DNA of 64,000 nt from Geothrix edaphica (GTDB lineage: Bacteria > Acidobacteriota > Holophagae > Holophagales > Holophagaceae): assembly GCF_030268045.1 (NCBI RefSeq), contig NZ_BSDC01000002.1:124001-188000 (forward strand). Reading direction: 5' to 3'. Under the pieces are notes generated by a model. That model made no database searches and had not been told where the DNA came from. It saw nothing but the letters and a program-made list of their open reading frames with translations. Positions within the stretch are counted from its first letter, which is position 1, and every line of letters begins with the position of its first letter. Both the position numbers and the translations under genes were made by a program. Shown piece by piece: positions 9,878 to 19,369 of this stretch.

Positions 9878-10141
9878 ATGGCCAACCACAAGTCCGCCGC
9901 CAAGAAGGCCCGCCGCGATGCCGAGGCCCGCCTCCGCAACCGCAGCAACCGTTCGACCCTGAAGTCCGCCGTCAAGGGCTTCCTGGCCCTGATTGCCGGT
10001 GGCAAGAAGGACGAGGCCGCCAAGGCACTGCCCCTGACCCAGGGCCTGGTCGACAAGGCCTGCCGCAAGGGCGTGATGCACAAGAACGCCGCCGACCGGA
10101 CCAAGTCCCGCCTGGCCGATAAAGTGAACAAGCTGGCTTAA
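9878..10141 (+). CDS. rpsT: 30S ribosomal protein S20
   Basis: Binds 16S rRNA during early small-subunit assembly. 87 aa, strongly basic and helical, starting MANHKSAAKKARRDAEARLR with the family pattern NRSNRSTLKSAVKGF and ending ADKVNKLA. Start ATG 9878 has GGAGAT upstream. Monocistronic, with its own promoter and terminator. Its last six codons and terminator are duplicated downstream (see the repeat entry). Confidence 0.97.
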   Translation: MANHKSAAKKARRDAEARLRNRSNRSTLKSAVKGFLALIAGGKKDEAAKALPLTQGLVDKACRKGVMHKNAADRTKSRLADKVNKLA

Positions 10142-10350
10142 CGAGCCATCAAGCCTGACGAATGGACCCGGAGAGCCGGGTCCATTGTTTTGCAGTCTCG
10201 CGTATCCCCACAGGGGATACCGAGAAAGTGAACAAGCTGGCTTAACGAGCCATCAAGCCTGACGAATGGACCCGGAGAGCCGGGTCCATTGTTTTGCAGT
10301 CTCGCGTATCCCCACAGGGGATACCGAGAAAGTGAACAAGCTGGCCTAAC
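10121..10350 (+). repeat. Tandem 104-bp duplication of the rpsT 3' end, terminator and palindrome
   Basis: Units 10121-10224 and 10225-10328 are identical. A third start (10329-10350) repeats the last rpsT codons with one change and then diverges, while keeping a related terminator at 10371-10396. Each unit holds the final codons and stop of rpsT, the terminator stem and a 30-nt palindrome (10196-10225, 10300-10329). The duplicated codons have no upstream start and are not expressed genes. Confidence 0.95.
10161..10186 (+). terminator. rpsT intrinsic terminator (first copy)
   Basis: 11-bp stem AATGGACCCGG / CCGGGTCCATT with loop AGAG, followed by GTTTT. An identical second copy is at 10265-10290. 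Confidence 0.85.
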
Positions 10351-10370
10351 CAGCCTCCCACATCCTGCAT

Positions 10371-10396
10371 AAAGGACCCGGCGAGCCGGGTCCTTT
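10371..10396 (+). terminator. Third, diverged terminator copy
   Basis: AAAGGACCCGG / CCGGGTCCTTT (11-bp stem, loop CGAG). It corresponds to the same position in the third, diverged copy of the rpsT tail and has compensated changes that keep the stem. Confidence 0.75.
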
Positions 10397-10404
10397 GTCA
10401 TGCT

Positions 10405-10740
10405 ATGGGCATGATCCCCGTGCTCCTCCTCGCCGCCCCCGCCCCGACGCCCGAGGCCCAGAAGATCGAGGCTCTCATCCAGGCCGTGGCGGCCCTCGAG
10501 GGCGCCGTCTTCATCCGGAACGGCACCGAGCACACCCCCAAGGAGGCCGCCGACCACCTGCGCCTGAAGTGGAGGAACGCAGGGAGGCGGGTGAAGACGG
10601 CCCCGGACTTCATCCAGTACTGCGCGACGGGCAGCTCCTTGAGCGGCAGGCCCTACGAGATCCGCCTCAAGGACGGCCGCACCGTCCTGGCCCGGGACTG
10701 GCTGTGGACCGAGCTCAAGCGGATGGAAGCCAAACCCTGA
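10405..10740 (+). CDS. Small exported protein, DUF5329-like
   Basis: 111 aa with a short hydrophobic N-terminus (IPVLLLAAPAP) that could be a signal peptide. The body has the pattern of the DUF5329 (YfeK-type) family: EGAVFIRNGTEHTPKEAADHL, then VKTAPDFIQYCATGSSLSGRPYEIRL. Function of that family is unknown; family recall is from motif memory. Starts at ATG 10405 or ATG 10411; neither has a clear Shine-Dalgarno. It begins 9 bp after the third terminator copy, so promoter and leader must be very short or overlap that repeat. Convergent with gluQ, stops one base apart. Confidence 0.65.
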   Translation: MGMIPVLLLAAPAPTPEAQKIEALIQAVAALEGAVFIRNGTEHTPKEAADHLRLKWRNAGRRVKTAPDFIQYCATGSSLSGRPYEIRLKDGRTVLARDWLWTELKRMEAKP

Positions 10741-10741
10741 A

Positions 10742-11641
10742 TTAGGCCCAGGCCGCCGGCACCCGCACCTCGCCCTCCGGCACTCGGCTCCAGGCGAAGG
10801 CCCCGATGAGGTCTTCGGCGGCGCAGGCTTCCGGCCGCTCCAGGCAGCCCAGGCTCCAGCCCAGCCAGCCGAGGATCTCGGGCAGGGCGATGCCCCGGCC
10901 CGCCAGAGCCTCGACGCCCAGGGCCCCGGCCCGCTTGCCGAGGCGACTGCCGTCCGGAGCCGCCACCAGGCCCAGGTGGGCGTAGGCGGGACGCGGCAGG
11001 CCCAGGGCCTCCTGGAGGCGGATCTGGGTGGCGGTGACGGGCCGCAGGTCGGCGCCCCGCACCACCTCCGTCACGCCCTGGGCGCCATCATCGGCCACCA
11101 CCGCCAGGTGGTAGGCGAAGCAGCCGTCCCGGCGGAACAGGAGCGGATCGCCGGTAAGGACGACGGGATCGTCGGCCTGGAGCCCCAGCAGGCGATCCTC
11201 CCAGGCCACGGCCCCGTCGGGCAGCTGGAAGCGGAGCGCCTGGTCGAAGCCTTCCCAGGCCCTGCCCCGGCAGCGGCCGGGATAGGGCCGCAGGCCATCC
11301 TCCGCATGGGGCGCCGACGCCAGCAGCTGCAGGTCCTTCCTGGTGCAGGCGCAGGGGTACAGGCGCCCGGCCCCATGCAGCGCCGCCAGGGCCGCGCGAT
11401 AGTCCGCGTCGCGCTCCGACTGCCAGACCACGGGCGCATCCGACACCAGCCCCAGGGCCGCGAGGTCCCGCAGCTGCGCCTCCCCCAGGTCCCGGCGGCA
11501 GCGGGGGCCGTCCACATCCTCCATGCGGATGAGCCAGCGCCCCCCCGCCGCCCGCGCCGACAGCCACGAGGCCAGCGCCGTGCGCAGGTTCCCCAGGTGG
11601 AGAACCCCCGTGGGCGAAGGAGCGAAGCGACCGGTGGTCAT
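10742..11641 (-). CDS. gluQ: Glutamyl-Q tRNA(Asp) synthetase
   Basis: Glutamylates queuosine in the anticodon of tRNA-Asp. 299 aa: a GluRS catalytic core without the anticodon-binding domain. It begins TGRFAPSPTGVLHLGNLRTA (HIGH-type motif HLGN). Zn-binding cysteines are in YPCACTRKDL and PGRCRG, and a KMSKS-like SRLGKRAG lies near residue 235. The shortened C-terminus and the Cys pattern separate it from true GluRS. Stops just beyond the convergent DUF5329-like gene. Confidence 0.9.
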   Translation of the reverse strand: MTTGRFAPSPTGVLHLGNLRTALASWLSARAAGGRWLIRMEDVDGPRCRRDLGEAQLRDLAALGLVSDAPVVWQSERDADYRAALAALHGAGRLYPCACTRKDLQLLASAPHAEDGLRPYPGRCRGRAWEGFDQALRFQLPDGAVAWEDRLLGLQADDPVVLTGDPLLFRRDGCFAYHLAVVADDGAQGVTEVVRGADLRPVTATQIRLQEALGLPRPAYAHLGLVAAPDGSRLGKRAGALGVEALAGRGIALPEILGWLGWSLGCLERPEACAAEDLIGAFAWSRVPEGEVRVPAAWA

Positions 11642-11650
11642 GGATGGGAA

Positions 11651-11703
11651 GCTATCAGCTGTCGGCTGTCAGCCATCAGCTTTCAACTGAGAGCTGACAG
11701 CTA
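11651..11703. repeat. Imperfect TCAGC/GCTGA repeat cluster
   Basis: Short run of direct and inverted AGCTGAC/GTCAGC words between the gluQ start and the next gene's stop. Related runs occur at 13976-14009 and 50937-51028. Fills an intergenic gap; may act as a weak terminator or be a dispersed intergenic repeat. Confidence 0.6.
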
Positions 11704-12687
11704 CCACCCCAGCAGGTACGCGAAGACCAGGGGGGCCACGATGGTGGCGTCGCTCTCGATGATGAACTTCGGGGTGTCGATGCCCAGCTTGCCCCAGGTG
11801 ATCTTCTCGTTGGGCACGGCGCCCGAGTACGAGCCGTAGCTGGTGGTCGAGTCGCTGATCTGGCAGAAGTAGCCCCAGAGCGGCACTTCCGTCAGCTCCA
11901 GATCCTGGTGCAGCATGGGTACCACGCAGATGGGGAAGTCGCCGGAGATGCCGCCGGCGATCTGGAACATGCCCAGCGTCGAGGTCTTGGTGACCTCCTG
12001 ATAGTGCTTGGCGAGCCAGGTCATGTACTCGATGCCGGTGCGCACGGTGTGGACGTTCTTCACATCCCCGCGGATGACGGCGGCGGCGAACATGTTGCCC
12101 AGGGTGCTGTCCTCCCAGCCCGGCACCACGATGGGCACGTTCTTCTCGAGGGCGGCGAGCATCCAGCTGTGCTTGGGGTCGATCTGGTAGTACTCCTTGT
12201 ATTTCCCGCTCTTCAGCACCTTCTGGAGGAACTCGTGGGGGAAGTAGCGCTCACCCTTGGCGTCGGCCTCCATCCACACCTCGAGCATGGCCTTCTCCAT
12301 GCGGCGCATGGCCTCCATCTCGGGGATGCAGGTGTCGGTCACGCGGTTCATGTGGCGGTCCAGGAGGGCCTTCTCGTCCTGGGGCGTCAGGTCCCGGTAG
12401 TGGGGCACGCGCTCGTAGAAGTCGTGGGCCACCAGGTTGAAGATGTCCTCTTCCAGGTTGGCGCCGGTGCAGACGATGAGGTGCACCTTGTCCTGGCGGA
12501 TCATCTCGGCGAAGGAGAGGCCCAGCTCGGCGGTGCTCATGGCGCCGCCCAGCGTCACCATCATCTTCCCGCCCTGCTCCAGGTAGACCCGGTAGCCCTC
12601 GGCGGCGTCGATCAGGGCCGCGGCGTTGAAGTGCCGGAAATGCTGCTTCACATAGCTGCCGACGGGACCGAGCTTGGGCGTGGACAT
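11701..12687 (-). CDS. Deoxyhypusine synthase-like protein
   Basis: 328 aa NAD/spermidine-fold enzyme of the deoxyhypusine synthase family. Visible family features: VTLGGAMSTAELG, IVCTGANLEEDIFNLVAHD, PGWEDSTLGNMFAA, a C-terminal ISDSTTSYGSYSGAVPNEKI and the active-site lysine context TWGKLGID. Bacteria lack the eukaryotic/archaeal substrate eIF5A. Bacterial homologues are thought to act on polyamines (homospermidine-type chemistry), but the sequence alone does not fix the substrate. ATG 12687 is chosen because GGAGG lies 5 nt upstream; an in-frame ATG at 12726 lacks this. Confidence 0.85.
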   Translation of the reverse strand: MSTPKLGPVGSYVKQHFRHFNAAALIDAAEGYRVYLEQGGKMMVTLGGAMSTAELGLSFAEMIRQDKVHLIVCTGANLEEDIFNLVAHDFYERVPHYRDLTPQDEKALLDRHMNRVTDTCIPEMEAMRRMEKAMLEVWMEADAKGERYFPHEFLQKVLKSGKYKEYYQIDPKHSWMLAALEKNVPIVVPGWEDSTLGNMFAAAVIRGDVKNVHTVRTGIEYMTWLAKHYQEVTKTSTLGMFQIAGGISGDFPICVVPMLHQDLELTEVPLWGYFCQISDSTTSYGSYSGAVPNEKITWGKLGIDTPKFIIESDATIVAPLVFAYLLGW

Positions 12688-12768
12688 AAATCCTCCGAAT
12701 CCTTCCATTGTGCCAGCGGGTTCCACCGGGTCCGAGCGCTGATTGCGCCCCCGGTGCCCCCCAAAAAG

Positions 12769-12794
12769 GAAGCGCCCGGAGGTGCGGGCGCTTC
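12769..12794 (-). terminator. Intrinsic terminator for the minus-strand cluster upstream
   Basis: 10-bp stem GAAGCGCCCG/CGGGCGCTTC with 6-nt loop; on the minus strand it is followed by CTTTTT. It separates the manC-cupin-LolA-like cluster from the deoxyhypusine synthase-like gene. No gene found in 12688-12923. Confidence 0.8.
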
Positions 12795-12923
12795 GTGAGG
12801 GTAAGTTTGGCGGGATTTCGAGTGGTGGGGTTTTTTAGCGGGAGCCCCGCGGACGGGACTGGGATCGATTGGTGGGATGGTTGGTGGCGGGAAGCCCTTG
12901 CGGGCACCTCACTGACCAGTCTA

Positions 12924-13613
12924 TCACCGGTCGGTGCCGGGGAGGTCGAAGGCCCCCGGCGCCACCCCGCCCCGGACCCAGTTCCCGAAGGTCAGCCTGA
13001 CCGCGGCCCCGCCGGCCTCCTCGATCTCCAGCCACGACAGCACGGGCTGGCCGTGGACCTGGACTGGCGGGCCGAAGCGGGCCGTGCGAGCCAGCCGCCC
13101 CGAGGCGAGCCGGAATTCGGCCTTCTGAGGCAGCGAGCCCTCCTTCGCGACCCACAGGACGACCTGGCGGGCACTGAGGGCCGGTCGCTTCGCCGCCAGC
13201 TCCAGGCGCCAGCAGGCCTGGCCCTCCAGGGGCTCCTCGGCCACCGCCTGCACACTGTAGTCCTCCCGGAAGCGGGTGCGGGCCACATCCCCGCCCGCCG
13301 CCGGGCCCATCATGCGCTGCTGGGGCGTGACCTTCACCGGCCGCTTCGTGCCCGGCAGCAGCAGCCACATCTCATCGCCCCGCAGCAGGACGGCCCGGCC
13401 CTTCTCTTTCTCCGAGAGGCCGTCCAGGCGCGCATCGCCGTTCTCCCGGGCGGACACCTTCCAGCGCTGGGCGGCCTTCGGGACCTTCATCGTCAGCTCC
13501 ACGCTGAAGACGGGCCAAGGATGGCGCAGCTTGTCCACCCGGGCGAGGATCTCCTCGCCGCTCTGGGCCAGCAGCGGCAGGGTGGCCAGGAACAGCAGGC
13601 TGAAGCGGCGCAT
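12924..13613 (-). CDS. Secreted LolA-like / outer-membrane lipoprotein-sorting type protein
   Basis: 229 aa with an N-terminal signal peptide (MRRFSLLFLATLPLLAQSG). The remainder resembles the LolA/LolB-fold family in which the N-terminus reads GEEILARVDKL and the core contains RGDEMWLLLPGTKRPVKV and QRMMGP. Probably periplasmic, binding an acyl chain or acting in envelope biogenesis; the exact role is unknown. Its ATG overlaps the stop of the cupin gene by one base (TGATG), so the two are translationally coupled. Confidence 0.7.
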   Translation of the reverse strand: MRRFSLLFLATLPLLAQSGEEILARVDKLRHPWPVFSVELTMKVPKAAQRWKVSARENGDARLDGLSEKEKGRAVLLRGDEMWLLLPGTKRPVKVTPQQRMMGPAAGGDVARTRFREDYSVQAVAEEPLEGQACWRLELAAKRPALSARQVVLWVAKEGSLPQKAEFRLASGRLARTARFGPPVQVHGQPVLSWLEIEEAGGAAVRLTFGNWVRGGVAPGAFDLPGTDR

Positions 13614-13972
13614 CAGCGGCGCCCGTAGTCATCCTGGAGCCGCTCGATGTCGGCCTCGTCGAAGGTGCCGAGGCTCACCTCGAGCACCCGCACGGGGTGG
13701 CCCGTGGCGGCGTCGCAACGCAGGCGGTGGGTGCTGCCCTGGGGCAGCCAGATCTCCTCCCCCACGGCCGGCCGGAGCTCCACGCCGTCGCGATCCACCA
13801 CCACGCCGGGATCGAGCACCACCCACAACTCGCCCCGGTGCGTGTGGCGCTGGAGGCTCAGCTTCTGGCCCGGATTGCAGGTAAGGATCTTCACCGTGCA
13901 GGGCAGGTTCAGGGCGTACTGATCAAAACAGCCCCAGGGCTTGTCCACATGGAGGGTGTCGGGTCGCTGCAT
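13613..13972 (-). CDS. Mannose-6-phosphate isomerase type II-like cupin
   Basis: 119-aa single cupin domain: KPWGCFDQYA, then the metal-site pattern LQRHTHRGELWVVLDPG and IWLPQGSTHRL. This is the same module that forms the C-terminal half of bifunctional ManC/AlgA enzymes. Here it is a separate gene just downstream of the guanylyltransferase, so it probably supplies mannose-6-P from fructose-6-P or acts as a stand-alone sugar-nucleotide cupin. Starts 35 bp after manC; that gap is a TCAGT/TCTCAG repeat. Confidence 0.8.
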   Translation of the reverse strand: MQRPDTLHVDKPWGCFDQYALNLPCTVKILTCNPGQKLSLQRHTHRGELWVVLDPGVVVDRDGVELRPAVGEEIWLPQGSTHRLRCDAATGHPVRVLEVSLGTFDEADIERLQDDYGRR

Positions 13973-13975
13973 GGT

Positions 13976-14009
13976 CAGTCCTCAGTCCTCAGTCTTCAGT
14001 TCTCAGCTT
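13976..14009. repeat. Short TCAGTCCTCAGTC direct repeats
   Basis: Four to five imperfect copies of CAGTCTTCAGT-type words between the manC stop and the cupin start. Same flavour as the 11651 and 50937 runs. Confidence 0.5.
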
Positions 14010-15081
14010 AGAGCAGGTCCTCGCGGCCCTCGGCCTTGAGGCGCTCGACGATCTGCTTGACGGTCTGGGCGCGGTCCCGGTGGCAGATGAGGAGGGCATC
14101 GTCGTCGTCCACCACGATGAGGTCGTCCACGCCGCTGGCGGCGATGAGCCGCCTGCCGCCGAAGAAGGCGCTGTTCCGCGTGTCCAGGAGCAGCGTTTCG
14201 CCCTGGCTCACGTTGCCCTCGGCATCCGTCTCCTGGAACTCGATGGCGGCGGGCCACGAGCCCACGTCGGACCAGCGGAACCGCGTGGGCACCACGGCGA
14301 CCGTCTCCGCCTTCTCCATGAGCGCCACATCGATGGCCACCTTGGGCAGGTGGCGGTAGGCCGCCGCCAGGGCTACCGGATCCGCGCCGGCCTTCACCCA
14401 GGCATCGAGGGGCGCCAGCACCTCAGGGGCGTGCTTCAGCAGGCCCTCGCGGAAGTCCGCCAGGGTCCACACGAACATGCCGGCATTCCAGTAGTGACGG
14501 CCCGATTCGAGGTACTGGACGGCCACCTCCACCGGGGGCTTCTCGCGGAAGGCCACGACCTTCTGCACGGGGCCGTGGCCCTCGGATTCGATGTAGCCGT
14601 AGCCCGTCTCGGGATAGGTGGGCTTGATGCCGAAGGTGACCAGCTCCCGCTCCCAGGCGGCGTGCTTCACGGCGGTGTCCAGGTCCTCCAGGAAAAGCTC
14701 CCGGTCGCCGATCCAGTGGTCGGCCGAGAGCACGGCCATCACGCCCTGGGGGAACTTCCGCTCGATCTGGACCAGGGCCAGGGCCAGGCAGGGGGCCGTG
14801 TTGCGGCCCTCGGGCTCCACGATCACGTTCTCCGGGGGCAGCTCCGGCAGCATGCGCCGGGTCTCGGCGGCCAGATCCTCCGTGGTCACCACGAAGATCC
14901 GCTCGGGGGCCACATGCCCGTCCAGCCGGCGGACGGTCTGATGCAGCAGGGTCTCCGTGCCCACGATGGCCAGGAACTGCTTGGGCCGGGCATTGCGGCT
15001 GCGGGGCCAGAACCGCGTGCCGCGGCCCCCAGCCATAACGACGGCGACTAGGGATTGAGTGTGGGTCGTGCCCGACATCAT
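14008..15081 (-). CDS. manC: Mannose-1-phosphate guanylyltransferase
   Basis: Makes GDP-mannose from mannose-1-P and GTP for polysaccharide synthesis. 357 aa with the nucleotidyltransferase signature VMAGGRGTRFWPRSR..PKQF, VEPEGRNTAP, LSADHWIGD and FREKPPVEVA; RFRWSDVGSW closes the catalytic domain. It lacks the fused isomerase cupin of long ManC proteins, which is encoded separately downstream. Starts with two adjacent ATGs (15081, 15078); GGAGG spacing favours 15078. pfkA lies ~170 bp upstream beyond a palindromic repeat. Confidence 0.94.
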   Translation of the reverse strand: MMSGTTHTQSLVAVVMAGGRGTRFWPRSRNARPKQFLAIVGTETLLHQTVRRLDGHVAPERIFVVTTEDLAAETRRMLPELPPENVIVEPEGRNTAPCLALALVQIERKFPQGVMAVLSADHWIGDRELFLEDLDTAVKHAAWERELVTFGIKPTYPETGYGYIESEGHGPVQKVVAFREKPPVEVAVQYLESGRHYWNAGMFVWTLADFREGLLKHAPEVLAPLDAWVKAGADPVALAAAYRHLPKVAIDVALMEKAETVAVVPTRFRWSDVGSWPAAIEFQETDAEGNVSQGETLLLDTRNSAFFGGRRLIAASGVDDLIVVDDDDALLICHRDRAQTVKQIVERLKAEGREDLL

Positions 15082-15104
15082 GCCTCCATCCTGGATGCCC
15101 CATT

Positions 15105-15196
15105 GCGGGAGGTCTCGCGTATCGCCGCAGGCGACGTCGAGATCACAACGGCAACCAAGGAATCTTTCTGGCTATCCGGCATCACCGACCTCCCGC
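15105..15196. repeat. 92-bp structured intergenic element with palindromic hairpin and AACCAAGGAATC core
   Basis: Closed by a perfect 10-bp inverted repeat GCGGGAGGTC (15105-15114) / GACCTCCCGC (15187-15196). Inside is the 30-nt hairpin 15113-15142 (TCTCG-GTATCGCC-GCA-GGCGACGT-CGAGA), a member of the dispersed family in this window, and the core AACCAAGGAATC (15153-15164), which recurs at 63723. Could be a mobile palindromic element or a structured RNA. Confidence 0.65.
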
Positions 15197-15248
15197 CGCC
15201 GCGCGGCCCCTCCAGGGAACCACGGTCCCCGCACCTGTCACAAGCTGC

Positions 15249-16217
15249 CTAGCGTGAAAGGATGTCCACCAGCTCACCCATGTCTCCCGGCGGGGCGGGC
15301 CGGGGATCCAGGATGCGGGCCAGGGGTTGGACCGCCAGGGCTCCGGCCACCTCGCCCAGATAGAAGCCGCCTTCGCCCGCGGCCAGGCGACGCACGGCCT
15401 CGGCGCCCCAGCGACTGCCCCAGATGCGATCCAGGGCCGAAGGACTGCCACCCCGCTGGATGTGGCCGAGCACCACCACCCGCAGGTCCAGCCCGTAGTC
15501 GCGCCGGAGCCGCGCGCCCACGACCATGGCATTGCCCAGATCATCCCCCTCGGCCACCACCACGATGGAGCTGCGCTTGCCCCGGAGCCAGTTGGCGTGG
15601 AGCCGGGCCACCAGGGCCTGGTAGGAATCGTCCGGGGACTCGGGATAGAGCACCGCCTCGGCCCCGCAGGCCAGGGCCGTATGGACGGCCAGCATGCCGG
15701 AGCTGCGCCCCATGACCTCCACCAGGAACAGGCGTCCGTGGGCCGAGGCCGTGTCGCGGATCCGGTCAATGGCCTCCACGGCGGTATTCAGCGCCGTGTC
15801 GAAGCCCAGGGTGCGGTCCGTGCCCGGCAGGTCGTTGTCGATGGTGCCCGGGATGCCGGCGCAGAGGATGCCCTGCTCCCGCTGGAGCGCCTCGGCGCCC
15901 CGGAAGCTGCCATCCCCGCCGATGATCACCAGGGCCTGGATGCCCGCCTCCCGGAGGTTCGCGGCGGCATCCGCCCGCCGGTGGATCTCGAGGAACTCGG
16001 GGCAGCGGGCCGTGTGCAGCACCGTGCCGCCCCGCTGCAGGATGTTGGCGCAGGCCCGGGTGGGCATGGGCGCCCAGTCCTTCTCCAGCACCCCCTGGAA
16101 GCCCTGCCGGATGCCCCAGGCCTCGTGCCCGAGGGCATCCGCCTGGCGCACCGCGGCGCGGATCGCGGCGTTCATTCCCGGAGCGTCCCCGCCGGAGGTG
16201 AGGACGCCGATCCTCAT
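15249..16217 (-). CDS. pfkA: 6-phosphofructokinase, ATP-type
   Basis: Phosphorylates fructose-6-P to fructose-1,6-bisphosphate. 322 aa. Shows [27 protein letters not shown] (the glycine after GGD indicates ATP rather than PPi use), [12 protein letters not shown] with the catalytic Asp, and [12 protein letters not shown]. Its ATG overlaps the upstream stop by 4 bp (ATGA), so its translation is coupled to the small basic exported protein. Clear glycolytic role. Confidence 0.95.
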   Translation of the reverse strand: MRIGVLTSGGDAPGMNAAIRAAVRQADALGHEAWGIRQGFQGVLEKDWAPMPTRACANILQRGGTVLHTARCPEFLEIHRRADAAANLREAGIQALVIIGGDGSFRGAEALQREQGILCAGIPGTIDNDLPGTDRTLGFDTALNTAVEAIDRIRDTASAHGRLFLVEVMGRSSGMLAVHTALACGAEAVLYPESPDDSYQALVARLHANWLRGKRSSIVVVAEGDDLGNAMVVGARLRRDYGLDLRVVVLGHIQRGGSPSALDRIWGSRWGAEAVRRLAAGEGGFYLGEVAGALAVQPLARILDPRPAPPGDMGELVDILSR

Positions 16218-16528
16218 TTCGCCTTCCCCTGGGGTGTTTTGGGCTTGGATCTCACACCCCGCCCCTTCTTCGCCACGGACTTCCCTTTCCGGTGCTTCGC
16301 TTTGCTCGCGGAGCGCCGGCCCTTCCGGGTGTCCTTGACGTGGGCCTCCGGCGGCGGCAGGGGCGGCGGCTCGATGATGCCCCGCGGCACCGGCGGCAGA
16401 TCACCCTCGGAAATCCCCTGCGCCGAGGCCCGCTGGGCGCGGGCCTTCATGACGGGATCCTCCTGGGGCCTGGGCGCAGCCACCAGGCTCAGGGCCAGGC
16501 TGCTGATGAACAGGGCGCGTCGAGGCAT
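16214..16528 (-). CDS. Small exported Pro/Lys-rich protein of unknown function
   Basis: 104 aa. N-terminal signal-like segment [18 protein letters not shown], a central proline cluster ([10 protein letters not shown]), and a very basic C-terminal tail ([16 protein letters not shown]...). ATG 16528 follows GGAGGGATC. No family recognised. Low-complexity and cationic; it might bind cell-wall polymers or nucleic acid. It precedes pfkA with a 4-bp ATGA overlap, so at minimum it sets pfkA translation. Divergent from thiC. Confidence 0.6.
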   Translation of the reverse strand: MPRRALFISSLALSLVAAPRPQEDPVMKARAQRASAQGISEGDLPPVPRGIIEPPPLPPPEAHVKDTRKGRRSASKAKHRKGKSVAKKGRGVRSKPKTPQGKAK

Positions 16529-16639
16529 GATCCCTCCGGGGAGTTGATTATCACGCATCCGTCCAGCAGCCGGGGATCCGACACGACCGTGACAATCTTT
16601 GAATTCGTCGCCCCAGCCCCCGCGCGATAAACTTGCTGA

Positions 16640-18514
<1,875 letters not shown>

Positions 18515-18534
18515 TCACCGCCGCCAGGCGGCAT

Positions 18535-18565
18535 GAAAAAGCCCCGCCTTCGGCGGGGCTTTTTC
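18535..18565 (+). terminator. thiC terminator
   Basis: 14-bp stem GAAAAAGCCCCGCC / GGCGGGGCTTTTTC, loop TTC, with a T-run in the right arm. Symmetric, so it can work in both directions. Confidence 0.9.
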
Positions 18566-18613
18566 GCATATGAGCGCGTATCATCAGGGCCGTTTCTCTT
18601 CCAGGAGGCAGTC

Positions 18614-19195
18614 ATGGCCGCGAAGAAGATCCTCATGCTCGTGGGCGATTTCGGAGAAGACTACGAAATCATGGTGCCCTTCCAGGCCCTGCTGGCCGTG
18701 GGCCACACGGTGCATGCCGTCTGCCCCGGCAAGAAGGCCGGCGAGTCCATCGCCACGGCCATCCACGACTTCGAAGGGCACCAGACCTATTCCGAGAAGC
18801 CCGGCCACCGCTTCGCCCTCAATGCCGATTTCACGGACCTCCGGCCCGACCAGTACGACGCCCTCGTGATCCCCGGCGGCCGCGCCCCGGAATACCTGCG
18901 CCTCAATCCCAAGGTGCTGGAGATCGTCCGCCACTTCTTCACCGCGAAGAAGCCCGTGGCGGCCATCTGCCACGGCGCCCAGATCCTCTCCGCCGCAGGC
19001 GTGCTGGAGGGCCGCACCTGCTCGGCCTATCCCGCCTGCCGCGCCGAGGTGGAGGTGGCCAAGGGGACCTACGCCGACATCGCCATCGACGGCGCCGTCA
19101 CGGATGGCAACCTCGTCACCGCCCCCGCCTGGCCCGCCCATCCCGCCTGGCTCGCCCAGTTCCTGCAGGTGCTGGGAACCCGCATCACCCTCTGA
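18614..19195 (+). CDS. DJ-1/PfpI family protein
   Basis: 193-aa flavodoxin-like class-I-amidotransferase fold. The nucleophile elbow is [11 protein letters not shown] with the conserved Cys; the conserved Glu is near GDFGEDYE and the loop [13 protein letters not shown] is typical. Members are glyoxalase III-like, deglycase-like or chaperone/protease annotated, so the reaction is not fixed. ATG 18614 with AGGAGGC. Single gene between the thiC terminator and the DapF-like operon. Confidence 0.85.
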   Translation: MAAKKILMLVGDFGEDYEIMVPFQALLAVGHTVHAVCPGKKAGESIATAIHDFEGHQTYSEKPGHRFALNADFTDLRPDQYDALVIPGGRAPEYLRLNPKVLEIVRHFFTAKKPVAAICHGAQILSAAGVLEGRTCSAYPACRAEVEVAKGTYADIAIDGAVTDGNLVTAPAWPAHPAWLAQFLQVLGTRITL

Positions 19196-19233
19196 AGGCC
19201 CCCGGCCCGGCGGAGATCCCGGGGAGGCCCGGG

Positions 19234-19262
19234 TTGCCGCCGGCACATCCGGGTGCTAGGCT
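19234..19262 (+). promoter_or_regulatory. Candidate promoter of the DapF-like/M20 operon
   Basis: TTGCCG (19234-19239), 17-bp spacer, TAGGCT (19257-19262). Its expected start site lies ~15-20 nt before a mini-ORF with a good Shine-Dalgarno. Confidence 0.45.
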
Positions 19263-19285
19263 CCTTCATCTTCGGAAGGGTTCGC

Positions 19286-19312
19286 ATGATCTGCCGGGTG
19301 TGTTGCCGCTGA
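19286..19312 (+). CDS. Cys-rich leader mini-ORF, MICRVCCR
   Basis: Eight codons plus TGA, with GGAAGGG 5 nt upstream of the ATG and a candidate promoter just before. Three of eight residues are Cys and two Arg. A 6-bp hairpin (19319-19324 / 19332-19337) follows immediately, and a second mini-ORF (MPSRV) starts at the overlapping TGATG. The layout resembles a cysteine-sensing leader peptide (ribosome-stalling attenuator), but no T-rich terminator is visible before the downstream gene. Chance occurrence in GC-rich DNA cannot be excluded. Confidence 0.4.
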   Translation: MICRVCCR

Positions 19313-19369
19313 TGCCGTCGAGGGTCTGAAGCCCTCGGGATGCCAGTCTTCAACCCCAGGATGGACTCC

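Noticed and set aside
10225-10350. Second and third rpsT genes
   Set aside because: Only the last six codons are duplicated; no start or body present.
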